Shown here: positions 1-4,874 of the stretch, one piece after another
How positions within the stretch are numbered: position 1 is the first letter of the stretch
Layout of the letters: every line of letters begins with the position of its first letter
From: CAZFAT01 sp964517075
GTDB lineage: Bacteria > Acidobacteriota > Vicinamibacteria > Vicinamibacterales > SCN-69-37
Length of the DNA stretch: 5,403 bases
Direction: 5' to 3'
Assembly (NCBI GenBank): GCA_964517075.1
Contig: CAZFAT010000224.1
Coordinates: 1 to 5,403 of the forward strand
Translations under genes and position numbers: made by a program
Notes under the pieces: generated by a model
What the model saw: only the letters and a program-made list of their open reading frames with translations
What the model was told of the DNA's origin: nothing
Database searches by the model: none

Positions 1-1
1 C

Positions 2-418
2 GCGAATGACGCATACTGGGCAACCATCGTCGAGTCCCAGCGCCTGGCCGCTGCCGCATGGGTGGCGCACGCACGCGGCGATGATGTCGCCGCGGTGCGA
101 CTCGCACACGAAGCCGCCGAACTCGAGGAAACCGTCGAGAAACACCCCGTCACGCCCGGTCCGCTCATTCCCGCGCGCGAGCTACTCGGCGACCTTCTGC
201 TCGCGCAGAAACGGCCAGCCGACGCGCTGGCGGCCTACGAGAAGACACTCGAGCGCGAGCCCAATCGCGCGCGGACGCTGGCCGGCGCGATGCGGGCCGC
301 CGAGACAAGTGGACAACGGGCGGTTTCCGTGAAGTACGCGCAGGCGCTCGTCGCGCTCATGGACCCGGCCTCGCCCCGCGCGGAGCTCGGCGCCGCGCGG
401 GCGCTGATCGCGCGGTAG
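2..418 (+). CDS. TPR-repeat protein, C-terminal part (5' end outside window)
   Basis: The reading frame is open from base 2 to the TAG at 416-418 and gives 138 residues with no stop, beginning Ala-Asn-Asp-Ala-Tyr-Trp. The gene therefore starts upstream of the window; the in-frame GTG at 62 is probably internal because the sequence before it is equally helical and protein-like. A tetratricopeptide-like helix pair lies at about residues 58-91 (ARELLGDLLL, then ALAAYEKTLEREPNR). It follows a HPVTPGPLIPARE segment that I associate with a family of Acidobacteria-type TPR proteins. More Ala-rich helices follow to the end. TPRs are protein-binding scaffolds; no catalytic domain is visible in this part, so the role of the full protein cannot be told. 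The next gene is in the same frame 87 bases on, and no stop lies between them except this TAG. Confidence 0.85.
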   Translation, partial: ANDAYWATIVESQRLAAAAWVAHARGDDVAAVRLAHEAAELEETVEKHPVTPGPLIPARELLGDLLLAQKRPADALAAYEKTLEREPNRARTLAGAMRAAETSGQRAVSVKYAQALVALMDPASPRAELGAARALIAR

Positions 419-440
419 ACGCCGCGTGGCGCGCCTTGGC

Positions 441-460
441 GCGATTCGGTCGACCGTCGC
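441..460 (+). terminator. Small hairpin after the TPR gene, possible weak terminator
   Basis: GCGA at 441-444 pairs with TCGC at 457-460. After a two-base TT bulge, CGG at 447-449 pairs with CCG at 454-456 around a TCGA loop. The inner part, 447-456, is a perfect 10-base palindrome. The hairpin lies 23 bases after the TPR stop codon in the 87-base gap before the next gene. No T-run follows, so intrinsic termination is only a possibility. GC-rich sequence gives such stems by chance fairly often. Confidence 0.25.
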
Positions 461-505
461 TGCCTGATTGCGCGACGTGCGCCTGGCCCGTGCCGAGGGC
501 GTAAC

Positions 506-1825
506 ATGACGCCGATGAGCCTCCGTTTCGCCCTCGTGGTCGCATGCGCCGTGCTGGCCCGGCCAGCCGCGGCTCCCAGGTTCGACAGGGTCCTCGAGCT
601 GAAACCTGCCGAAGGCGTGTTCGCCTACGCGCGTATTTCGCCCAACGGCCGGTTCCTTGCCTATGCCTCCGAGATGCCGGGCCCGAACGGTCGCGGCATC
701 ACCCAGACGGTGACCGTCGTCGATCTCGACACGAAGCGGGTGGTGTTCACCGAGCCGGGCATTGACGCCTACTGGTCGAACGACGGCACGCGCATCATCT
801 ACCTCAGTCGCGGCGGCGGGCGCCGATCGTCGGTCGCGATTCGTCATCACGACACCGGCGCCATCGCGCGCGACGTGGCGCCGGTCGGCCTCGGGGACTA
901 TTTCAGCTGGTCGGTGGACCGTGGCCGCGACCTGATCATGACGATCCAGAGCAACTTCTACTACCTCGATGGCGACGCCGCGGTCATGCCCTACGGCCGG
1001 GTGTCGAGCTGTCCCGGCATGGGCGTGGGCGAGCGGCCCCTCGTTTCGAAGGACGGCCGCCGCCTCACGACGTTCGTGCGGGGCTCGGTCGTGGTACGTG
1101 GCCGCACTGACTGCGCCAACGTCTTCGACACCGGTCTGCAGGGCGGGAAGGCCGACTTCTCGTTCGACGGCCGCTACATCGCATTCCACGTGCCGAGGGC
1201 GGGCATGAACGCCTACGACGTTGTCGTGGTCGATACGGTGAAACGGACGGTCCGGAATCTGACGAGCCGCCTGGCCGGATCGAGCCTGTTTCCAAGCTGG
1301 ACGGAGGATGGCCGGATCAACTTCCGCTACGACGGGGCCGACTACCGTGGCTTCATCACGGTCACCGAGGTGCTCTCGACGCCCGAGCAGCCGCTGCCAG
1401 CGGCCGCCGCCAGGACCGCCGCGCCGGTCACCTGGGCGTCCCTCTTCCCGTCTGCGCCTGCGCCGTCGCATCACACCAGTCTCGTGCTGGTCTGGTCCAG
1501 TTGGAGCGCACACACGCCCGAGGCTCTCACGGCGCTTCAGCGGGCGCGCGACGAGTGGGCGGCCGCCGGCCTCGACGTGGAGGTGGTGACGACGCCGGAG
1601 ATCAGCAGCCGGCGCGCGGATCTCGACCGGCTGCGCCGGCAGCACGCGATCACGCTGCCGGAGCTGGTCGCCACCCCCGCGGGCCTGGCGTCCGCCGAAG
1701 CGCTCAACCAGAGCCCGACGTCGCTGCTGTTCAGGGACGGGCGGTTGGTGGACCGCAAGCTCGGCGCGCAGACGGCCGAGGCGCTTCGCGAATGGGTGGG
1801 GCGGCCTGCCGATCACCGCTGGTGA
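506..1825 (+). CDS. Exported beta-propeller (PD40/TolB-like) protein with redox-dead thioredoxin-like C-terminus
   Basis: 439 residues. The N-terminus has a signal-peptide pattern: Arg7, a hydrophobic stretch at 8-17, then an Ala-rich site near 21-23. The middle (about 27-290) carries WD40/PD40-like blade motifs: ISPNGRFLAYAS (44-55), WSNDGTRIIYLSR (90-102), VSKDGRRLTTF (180-190), FSFDGRYIAFHVP (218-230) and SWTEDGRINFRYDG (264-277). After a Pro/Ala-rich linker (about 294-321), residues 324-432 look like a TlpA/thioredoxin fold. They contain LVLVWSSWSAHTPEAL, an alpha helix, a cis-Pro-like SPT at 403-405, then LLFRDGRLVDRKLG. The usual WCxxC is W333-Ser-Ala-His-Thr337, so no thiol pair is present. 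The two cysteines outside the signal region, C169 and C203, are both in the propeller. ATG 506 has GAGGG at 495-499 six bases upstream; ATG 515 is the alternative start. A binding or scaffold role outside the cytoplasm is inferred; no substrate can be named. Confidence 0.85.
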   Translation: MTPMSLRFALVVACAVLARPAAAPRFDRVLELKPAEGVFAYARISPNGRFLAYASEMPGPNGRGITQTVTVVDLDTKRVVFTEPGIDAYWSNDGTRIIYLSRGGGRRSSVAIRHHDTGAIARDVAPVGLGDYFSWSVDRGRDLIMTIQSNFYYLDGDAAVMPYGRVSSCPGMGVGERPLVSKDGRRLTTFVRGSVVVRGRTDCANVFDTGLQGGKADFSFDGRYIAFHVPRAGMNAYDVVVVDTVKRTVRNLTSRLAGSSLFPSWTEDGRINFRYDGADYRGFITVTEVLSTPEQPLPAAAARTAAPVTWASLFPSAPAPSHHTSLVLVWSSWSAHTPEALTALQRARDEWAAAGLDVEVVTTPEISSRRADLDRLRRQHAITLPELVATPAGLASAEALNQSPTSLLFRDGRLVDRKLGAQTAEALREWVGRPADHRW

Positions 1826-2019
1826 TATCGCGCGTTGGGCCATCGCCCCGAGCCGGTCCGCCTCGTCGAAGGACAGTCCGCCGAACGCCACCACGCCACG
1901 CCCCGCGCCTTAGGGCACACCAACGCCGCACGCCCGGTGTCTAAACACGTTAGGTGAAGGCGCTCTCGCATTCCTCGAGTCGTTGAGCAGGACCGTCACC
2001 GGGTAGTGAGGCCGATCCC
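1826..2019. other. 194-base intergenic region with small hairpins
   Basis: No convincing gene lies here; reading frames across it on either strand are continuations of high-GC shadow frames. The stretch 1910-1955 holds overlapping, mutually exclusive small stems. ACACC (1917-1921) can pair with GGTGT (1936-1940). GTGT (1937-1940) can pair with ACAC (1945-1948). TTAG (1910-1913) could extend the first stem with CTAA (1941-1944) across a bulge. The upstream half is GC-rich and featureless. The region must hold the promoter of the downstream transglycosylase gene, but no standard -35/-10 pair stands out. Confidence 0.5.
1934..1944 (+). promoter_or_regulatory. Copy 1 of an 11-base motif, possible ECF-type -10 element
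   Basis: CCGGTGTCTAA is found here and again at 4075-4085, in both cases on the plus strand, upstream of a ribosome binding site and ATG. The GTCTAA core resembles the -10 region of several ECF sigma factor promoters (CGTC/GTCTAA types). The ATG of the transglycosylase gene is 75 bases downstream. No matching -35 element can be recognised at the right distance, so the promoter reading is weak. Confidence 0.2.
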
Positions 2020-3054
2020 ATGCGCCGATCGTCCATACTCACCGCGGCTGTCCCCGCCCTCCGGGAGGTCCCGCGGCCCGTTGGGTGGGATGGTCTTGTG
2101 GCATCCAGGCCACGCGCCCCGGGTCGTCGTCGCGCGCTCAGCGGAACGCTGACAATTGCCGCGCTCGTCGCCTTCGCCACACCTGTCGGCGTGGAAGGCG
2201 TCAGTCGGTGGGTTCACAGCGTCCACCGCACGATGCCGGTTCCCGCGCACGTGCGGCTCGATGCGCGGCTTTGGGACCAGACGCCGGTCGTGGTGACGAC
2301 GACGGCGGCGTGGCAGAAGATTCCGGTGAAGGCGACGGTAGATGGCGTGCGGAGCGATCCGGCGCTGTGGCGGCGGATGTTCTTCGACGACGTCGATCGC
2401 CTGCCCGCGCCGCTCCGCACCGAGGCGCTGGACGCGATGTGGCGCCGTTATGGCCACCTGGTGCGCGCGCCTGCGCGCTGGGACCACATGACGCCGCGCG
2501 ACTGGGATCTGGTGCCGCAGCCCGTGCGCGCGATGGCCTTCATCGAAATGGTGCGCTACTGGAGCGGCCACTACCAGACGGGCGTGGCGTACGACCTGCC
2601 GCGCGGGACCGTCACCAACACGATGGCGGCGATTCTGATGACGGAGTCCGGCTTCGTGCATCGCGCGAGCTACGTCAACGGCGCGGGCAACCGTGACATC
2701 GGCCTCGCGCAGGCGAGCGACTGGACGCGCGCCGCCCTGACGCGCCTGCACCTGGCCGGGATGATCGACTTCGCACCGACGGGCGAGGCCGACTACTACG
2801 ATCCCTGGCAGGCCACGCGCGTGCTCGTGCTGTGGTTCGGCGTCATGCTCGACGAGACGCGCGGCGATCTCGACGCCGCGATTCGCGCCTACAACCGCGG
2901 CGCGCCCCTGGCCCGCGCCGGCGCCGGCGAGGCGTATCTGACCGCTGTCGTCGATCGGCGCCGTCGGTATCTGCGGGACGAGACCGGGTCGGCGACGTGG
3001 GCGTTTCTGAGGGAGAAGGTGAGGGACCTGGACGGAGGGGCCACGTCGCACTAA
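2020..3054 (+). CDS. Membrane-anchored lytic transglycosylase-like protein (SLT/lysozyme-like domain)
   Basis: 344 residues. A basic segment, PRAPGRRR (31-38), precedes a hydrophobic stretch at about 40-58. This suggests a signal anchor or late signal peptide with the rest in the periplasm. The C-terminal half (about 195-320) shows the marks of the goose-lysozyme-like SLT fold. AAILMTESGF (203-212) contains the presumed catalytic acid Glu209 (codon 2644-2646). GNRDIGLAQAS (223-233) matches the G-L-M-Q motif region, and AIRAYNRGA (288-295) matches the A-Y-N-x-G motif. Such enzymes cleave the MurNAc-GlcNAc bond of peptidoglycan and form 1,6-anhydro-MurNAc. The segment 70-195 is not recognised. 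ATG 2020 is preferred because GAGG at 2008-2011 sits eight bases upstream. A GTG at 2098 would give a more standard short signal sequence but has no clear ribosome binding site. The gene stands alone and converges on the DGPF gene. Confidence 0.85.
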   Translation: MRRSSILTAAVPALREVPRPVGWDGLVASRPRAPGRRRALSGTLTIAALVAFATPVGVEGVSRWVHSVHRTMPVPAHVRLDARLWDQTPVVVTTTAAWQKIPVKATVDGVRSDPALWRRMFFDDVDRLPAPLRTEALDAMWRRYGHLVRAPARWDHMTPRDWDLVPQPVRAMAFIEMVRYWSGHYQTGVAYDLPRGTVTNTMAAILMTESGFVHRASYVNGAGNRDIGLAQASDWTRAALTRLHLAGMIDFAPTGEADYYDPWQATRVLVLWFGVMLDETRGDLDAAIRAYNRGAPLARAGAGEAYLTAVVDRRRRYLRDETGSATWAFLREKVRDLDGGATSH

Positions 3055-3058
3055 GGGC

Positions 3059-3092
3059 GGCGGCGCCGAGCTCCTCTGGCTCGCGCGCCGCC
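3059..3092. terminator. Hairpin between convergent genes, possible bidirectional terminator
   Basis: Bases 3059-3071 pair with 3079-3092 in a 13-base-pair, almost all G/C stem with one bulged base (C3084) and the seven-base loop TCCTCTG. It begins four bases after the stop of the transglycosylase gene and lies 33 bases beyond the stop of the opposing DGPF gene. Position and strength suit a shared terminator. No T-run follows on either strand, so it may slow polymerase or protect 3' ends rather than act as a classical intrinsic terminator. Confidence 0.5.
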
Positions 3093-3096
3093 GTGG

Positions 3097-3121
3097 CCGG
3101 CCGCCCGTGCCGGTCGGCCGG
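3097..3121. repeat. Second small inverted repeat in the convergent gap
   Basis: CCGGCCG (3097-3103) and CGGCCGG (3115-3121) form a perfect seven-base-pair stem with an 11-base loop. It ends just before the stop codon of the DGPF gene (3125-3127). Read from the minus strand it would lie directly after that stop codon and could be the terminator of that gene. In such GC-rich sequence it could also be chance. Confidence 0.35.
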
Positions 3122-3124
3122 ACC

Positions 3125-3562
3125 TCACGCCTGCTTCTTCTTCCGCTCCATCTCCTCGCGCAGGCGCTCCTCGCGCGCGCGCAATTCGGGCGTGAACGCC
3201 TTGCCGAAGTCCTCGGCTTCGAAGAAGGGGCGAATCTCGAGTTCGGCCTCCTCGCCCGGCATCGGGTCGGGGCAGCGGCGCGCCCACTCGAGCGCCTCCT
3301 CCAACGACCGGACCTGCCACACCCAGTAGCCGGCGATCAGCTCCTTGGTCTCGGCGAACGGGCCGTCGACCACCGTCCGCTTGCCGCCGGAGAACTTGAG
3401 GCGCTTGCCCTTCGAGCTGGGGTGCAGGCCGTCACCGTCCAGCATGATGCCGGCCTTGACGAGCTCTTCGTTGTACTTGCCCATCGCGGCGAGCAGCGCC
3501 TCGCTCGGCATGACCCCCGCCTCGCTGTTCCTCGTCGCCTTCACGATCACCATGACTCTCAT
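3125..3562 (-). CDS. DGPF / YCII-related domain protein
   Basis: 145 residues. The diagnostic motif is VVDGPFAETKELIAGYWV (64-81), with the start MRVMVIVKA and the helix SLEEALEWARRCPDP (86-100) that normally follows. This is the YCII-like ferredoxin-fold family, named DGPF after the motif. These are small soluble proteins, often linked to ECF sigma factor genes. Their biochemical role is not established, although the fold is shared with small enzymes and binding proteins. The tail (125-144) is a highly charged helix, as in many members, and the length is normal. ATG at 3562 is well supported: AAGGAAAGGA at 3580-3571 ends eight bases upstream. The gene appears monocistronic, divergent from the small membrane protein gene. 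A strong candidate ECF42-type promoter lies upstream. No sigma factor gene is in the window. Confidence 0.93.
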   Translation of the reverse strand: MRVMVIVKATRNSEAGVMPSEALLAAMGKYNEELVKAGIMLDGDGLHPSSKGKRLKFSGGKRTVVDGPFAETKELIAGYWVWQVRSLEEALEWARRCPDPMPGEEAELEIRPFFEAEDFGKAFTPELRAREERLREEMERKKKQA

Positions 3563-3608
3563 TGTTTCCGTCCTTTCCTTGCGGCTCCGATACCGCCCTC
3601 ATTGATAC

Positions 3609-3635
3609 GTCGAATGAGAGTGGGCGAAATCGACA
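3609..3635 (-). promoter_or_regulatory. Candidate ECF42-type promoter of the DGPF gene
   Basis: On the minus strand, TGTCGA occupies 3635-3630, followed by a 17-base spacer and CGAC at 3612-3609. From published work on Streptomyces venezuelae, as I recall it, ECF42 sigma factors recognise TGTCGA in the -35 region and CG(A/T)C in the -10 region, and their targets are operons of DGPF genes. Here the motif lies directly upstream of such a gene. The -10 ends 46 bases from the ATG, giving a predicted leader of roughly 40 bases that contains the AAGGAAAGGA ribosome binding site. The sequence match is seen; regulator identity is inferred. Confidence 0.6.
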
Positions 3636-3644
3636 CGGTCCCGG

Positions 3645-3650
3645 TAAGCT
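3645..3650 (+). promoter_or_regulatory. Possible -10 element giving a leaderless transcript
   Basis: TAAGCT fits the TAnnnT pattern and ends six bases before the ATG at 3657. Transcription would therefore start at or next to the A of the start codon. No good ribosome binding site precedes this ATG, which fits a leaderless message. No -35 hexamer is evident at the usual distance. Confidence 0.35.
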
Positions 3651-3656
3651 CGCCAC

Positions 3657-4043
3657 ATGCGCATGCGCTGGCCCCTGGGCGGGCTGCTGGCGTTCGGGGC
3701 CCTGAACGCCTTCGCGGGCGGCTACTACGGCCTGTCGGGAGCGCCAGGGGTGCCTCGCGAGTGGCTGGCCGGCAGCCCGTTCGTCGACTACGTCATCCCC
3801 AGCCTCATCCTCATGCTCGTTGTCGGCGGCTCGCTCCTGGTCGCCGCCGTGGCCGTACTGGCGAGGCTCGGAACCGCGCGATTCGCGGCGCACGCGGCCG
3901 CCGCAATCCTCCTGATCTGGATTGTCGTCCAGGTCGCTCTCATCGGCTACGTGTCCTGGATGCAGCCGGCGACGTTCGCGGCTGCCGTGCTCATCCTCGT
4001 GTTGGCGCGCCACCTGTCGCCGGCGGCGTCGTCGCCGCGCTGA
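3657..4043 (+). CDS. Small four-helix integral membrane protein, function unknown
   Basis: 128 residues, strongly hydrophobic. Four transmembrane segments can be drawn at about 7-25, 45-68, 76-100 and 103-120. The first loop carries GGYYGLSGAPGVPREWLAGS and leads into PFVDYVIPSLILMLVVGG. I recognise this general layout from small uncharacterised membrane proteins of many bacteria, but cannot assign a role. No catalytic or metal-binding residues stand out. ATG 3657 (followed by a second ATG at 3663) lies close behind a possible -10 element and lacks a clear ribosome binding site. The gene is divergent from the DGPF gene with 94 bases between, so the two promoters are back to back. Downstream is a gene fragment, not an operon partner. 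Confidence 0.8.
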   Translation: MRMRWPLGGLLAFGALNAFAGGYYGLSGAPGVPREWLAGSPFVDYVIPSLILMLVVGGSLLVAAVAVLARLGTARFAAHAAAAILLIWIVVQVALIGYVSWMQPATFAAAVLILVLARHLSPAASSPR

Positions 4044-4074
4044 CAAGCGCCCGTGCCGGCCCGGAGCCGTCGCG

Positions 4075-4152
4075 CCGGTGTCTAACAATCTGGAGGCCGA
4101 CATGACGCTCAACGGGTCGCGACGGCCAATAGCCCAATCAATAACCCAATAA
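4075..4152 (+). pseudogene. Beheaded gene start: ribosome binding site, ATG and 16 codons running into repeats
   Basis: CCGGTGTCTAA (4075-4085) is followed by an excellent ribosome binding site, GGAGG at 4092-4096, five bases before ATG 4102. The frame reads MTLNGSRRPIAQSITQ and stops at TAA 4150-4152. From about base 4127 the frame consists of the degenerate CCAATAG/ATAACCCA repeats. The picture suggests the 5' end of a lost gene, joined to repeat DNA after eight or nine codons. A genuine 16-residue peptide or leader peptide is possible but less likely, since half of it is encoded by the repeats. The identity of the original gene cannot be told from so few residues. Confidence 0.4.
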
Positions 4153-4190
4153 CCCAATCGCGATAGCCGATAACCAATAGCCGATAGCCA
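4127..4190. repeat. Degenerate AT-richer short-repeat tract
   Basis: The tract is built from variants of CCAATAGCC, ATAACCCA and GATAGCCG. ATAACCCA occurs twice in tandem (4141-4148, 4149-4156). ATAGCCGATA occurs at 4163-4172 and again at 4177-4186, a 14-base period. It contrasts sharply in base composition with the surrounding genes. It ends about 14 bases before the -10 element of the EamA-like gene. The units vary too much, and lack spacers, for a CRISPR array. The tract looks like intergenic repeat expansion. Confidence 0.75.
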
Positions 4191-4203
4191 GATGCACTTG
4201 CCG

Positions 4204-4209
4204 TATCAT
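4204..4209 (+). promoter_or_regulatory. -10 element TATCAT of the EamA-like gene
   Basis: TATCAT matches the TATAAT consensus at five of six positions and ends eight bases before ATG 4218. Transcription would start within a base or two of the start codon. The bases between are pyrimidine-rich (CTTCCCCC) with no ribosome binding site, so a leaderless or near-leaderless message is likely. No clear -35 hexamer is seen; the expected position falls inside the repeat tract. Confidence 0.5.
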
Positions 4210-4217
4210 CTTCCCCC

Positions 4218-4670
4218 ATGTCCTGGATTGTCTTTGCATTGGGCGCGGCGCTGGCGTGGGGGATGTACGGGCCGGCACTCCATCAGGGGCAGGTCGCGCT
4301 CGGCAGCCCGTTCCGCGCGCTGCTCTGCGTCGGCATCGCCTACCTGCTGATCGGCGTGCTCGTGCCCGTCGTCGCGCTGGCCTCGCAGGGCCAGCTCGGT
4401 CAAGGATGGACGACCGCCGGCACCGTTGGCGCGACGGCCGCCGGCACCCTCGGCGCGCTCGGCGCCGTGTTCATCATCTACGCCTTCCGCGCCGGTGGCT
4501 TGCCCACCTACGTCATGCCGCTCGTCTTCGGTGGCGCGCCTCTCGTGAACGTGGCGGTGACGATGTCCCTGCACCCGCCAAAGGAGACGCCGAACCCGCT
4601 CCTGTGGGTCGGATTTGCGATGGCGATTGCGGGAGCCTCACTGGTGCTGTACTACAAGCCGCAAGGGTAG
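4218..4670 (+). CDS. Half-size EamA/DMT-superfamily-like membrane protein
   Basis: 150 residues with five predicted transmembrane segments (about 3-20, 33-56, 68-89, 96-117 and 127-146). The pattern is that of a single EamA unit: an AWGMYGP motif in the first helix, a small-residue-rich third helix (GATAAGTLGALGAVFIIYAF), the VMPLVFGGAPLVN segment before helix four, and a last helix GFAMAIAGASLVLYY ending in KPQG. Full drug/metabolite transporters have two such units in about 300 residues. A single unit would need to dimerise, as SMR proteins do. Transport of small metabolites across the inner membrane is inferred; the substrate is unknown, and the family may simply be a conserved membrane protein without transport function. 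The ATG has a good -10 eight bases upstream and no ribosome binding site. Repeats flank the gene on both sides, and no operon partner is present. Confidence 0.8.
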   Translation: MSWIVFALGAALAWGMYGPALHQGQVALGSPFRALLCVGIAYLLIGVLVPVVALASQGQLGQGWTTAGTVGATAAGTLGALGAVFIIYAFRAGGLPTYVMPLVFGGAPLVNVAVTMSLHPPKETPNPLLWVGFAMAIAGASLVLYYKPQG

Positions 4671-4682
4671 CGGCCTCCCTGT

Positions 4683-4863
4683 ATTGATGATTCGCCGATC
4701 GCACCAATGACGATTGATTGGCGATTGATGATTGGGCCACCACCTCACCTTCGAGGGATTGGGGACATGGTCCGCGACGCGTCGCGCGTCGATCGACCAG
4801 TCGTCAATCTCCAGATCGCCAATCGTCAATCAATCGTCATTGATGCGATCGAAGATCATCAAT
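4683..4863. repeat. Imperfect inverted-repeat element (about 38-base arms, GATTGATGATT type)
   Basis: Bases 4683-4720 are an inverted copy of 4827-4863. They share a perfect 16-base core (CAATGACGATTGATTG at 4705-4720, its complement at 4827-4842) and most flanking positions, with one base of gap. The pairing continues more loosely inward through GATTG-rich sequence. The central part (about 4735-4800) is different, GC-rich unique sequence. It contains the 14-base perfect palindrome CGCGACGCGTCGCG (4773-4786) and GTCGATCGAC (4788-4797). The element fills nearly the whole gap between the EamA-like gene and the TonB receptor gene, ending 11 bases from the receptor stop codon. No transposase is encoded. 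It could be a MITE-like or REP-like mobile repeat, or a structured RNA; short frames through it do not look like protein. Confidence 0.75.
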
Positions 4864-4874
4864 TCCGCGTCCCC

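Noticed and set aside
2..1825. TPR and propeller frames read as one protein by read-through of the TAG at 416
   Set aside because: The frames are in register with no other stop, but the 87 bases between look non-coding, a hairpin follows the stop, and the second gene has its own ribosome binding site and signal peptide.
182..1894. Long minus-strand open frame of 570 codons
   Set aside because: It lies opposite the TPR and propeller genes and is rich in Arg, His, Pro and Gly without hydrophobic periodicity or motifs. This is the usual antisense shadow of high-GC coding DNA.
1996..3051. Minus-strand open frame of 351 codons
   Set aside because: It is antisense to the transglycosylase, whose plus-strand frame has clear SLT motifs and a membrane anchor. 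The minus frame is Arg/His-rich and shows no family signs.
3555..3621. Nine-base inverted match (ACTCTCATT at 3555-3563, complement at 3613-3621) around the DGPF start
   Set aside because: The upstream arm lies in the predicted promoter spacer and would not be in the transcript, so it cannot fold with the start codon region. It is probably chance.
3107..4105. Plus-strand open frame of 332 codons across the DGPF gene and the small membrane protein gene
   Set aside because: It overlaps two better-supported genes in other frames, and its translation changes character at their borders, ending in Arg/Gly/Pro-rich low-complexity sequence.
4079..4105. Resemblance of GTCTAAC at 4080 to an integron attC core site
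   Set aside because: GTCTAAC fits RYYYAAC, but no partnering GTTRRRY site and no imperfect stem follow within a normal attC length. The GTTAGGT at 1949 lies only a few bases after its GTCTAAA, far too close.
3432..4157. Minus-strand open frame of 241 codons
   Set aside because: It is highly charged low-complexity antisense sequence overlapping the start of the DGPF gene in another frame and the membrane protein gene on the opposite strand.
4127..4190. CRISPR-like array
   Set aside because: The repeat units are under 15 bases, variable in length and directly adjacent, with no unique spacers of constant size.
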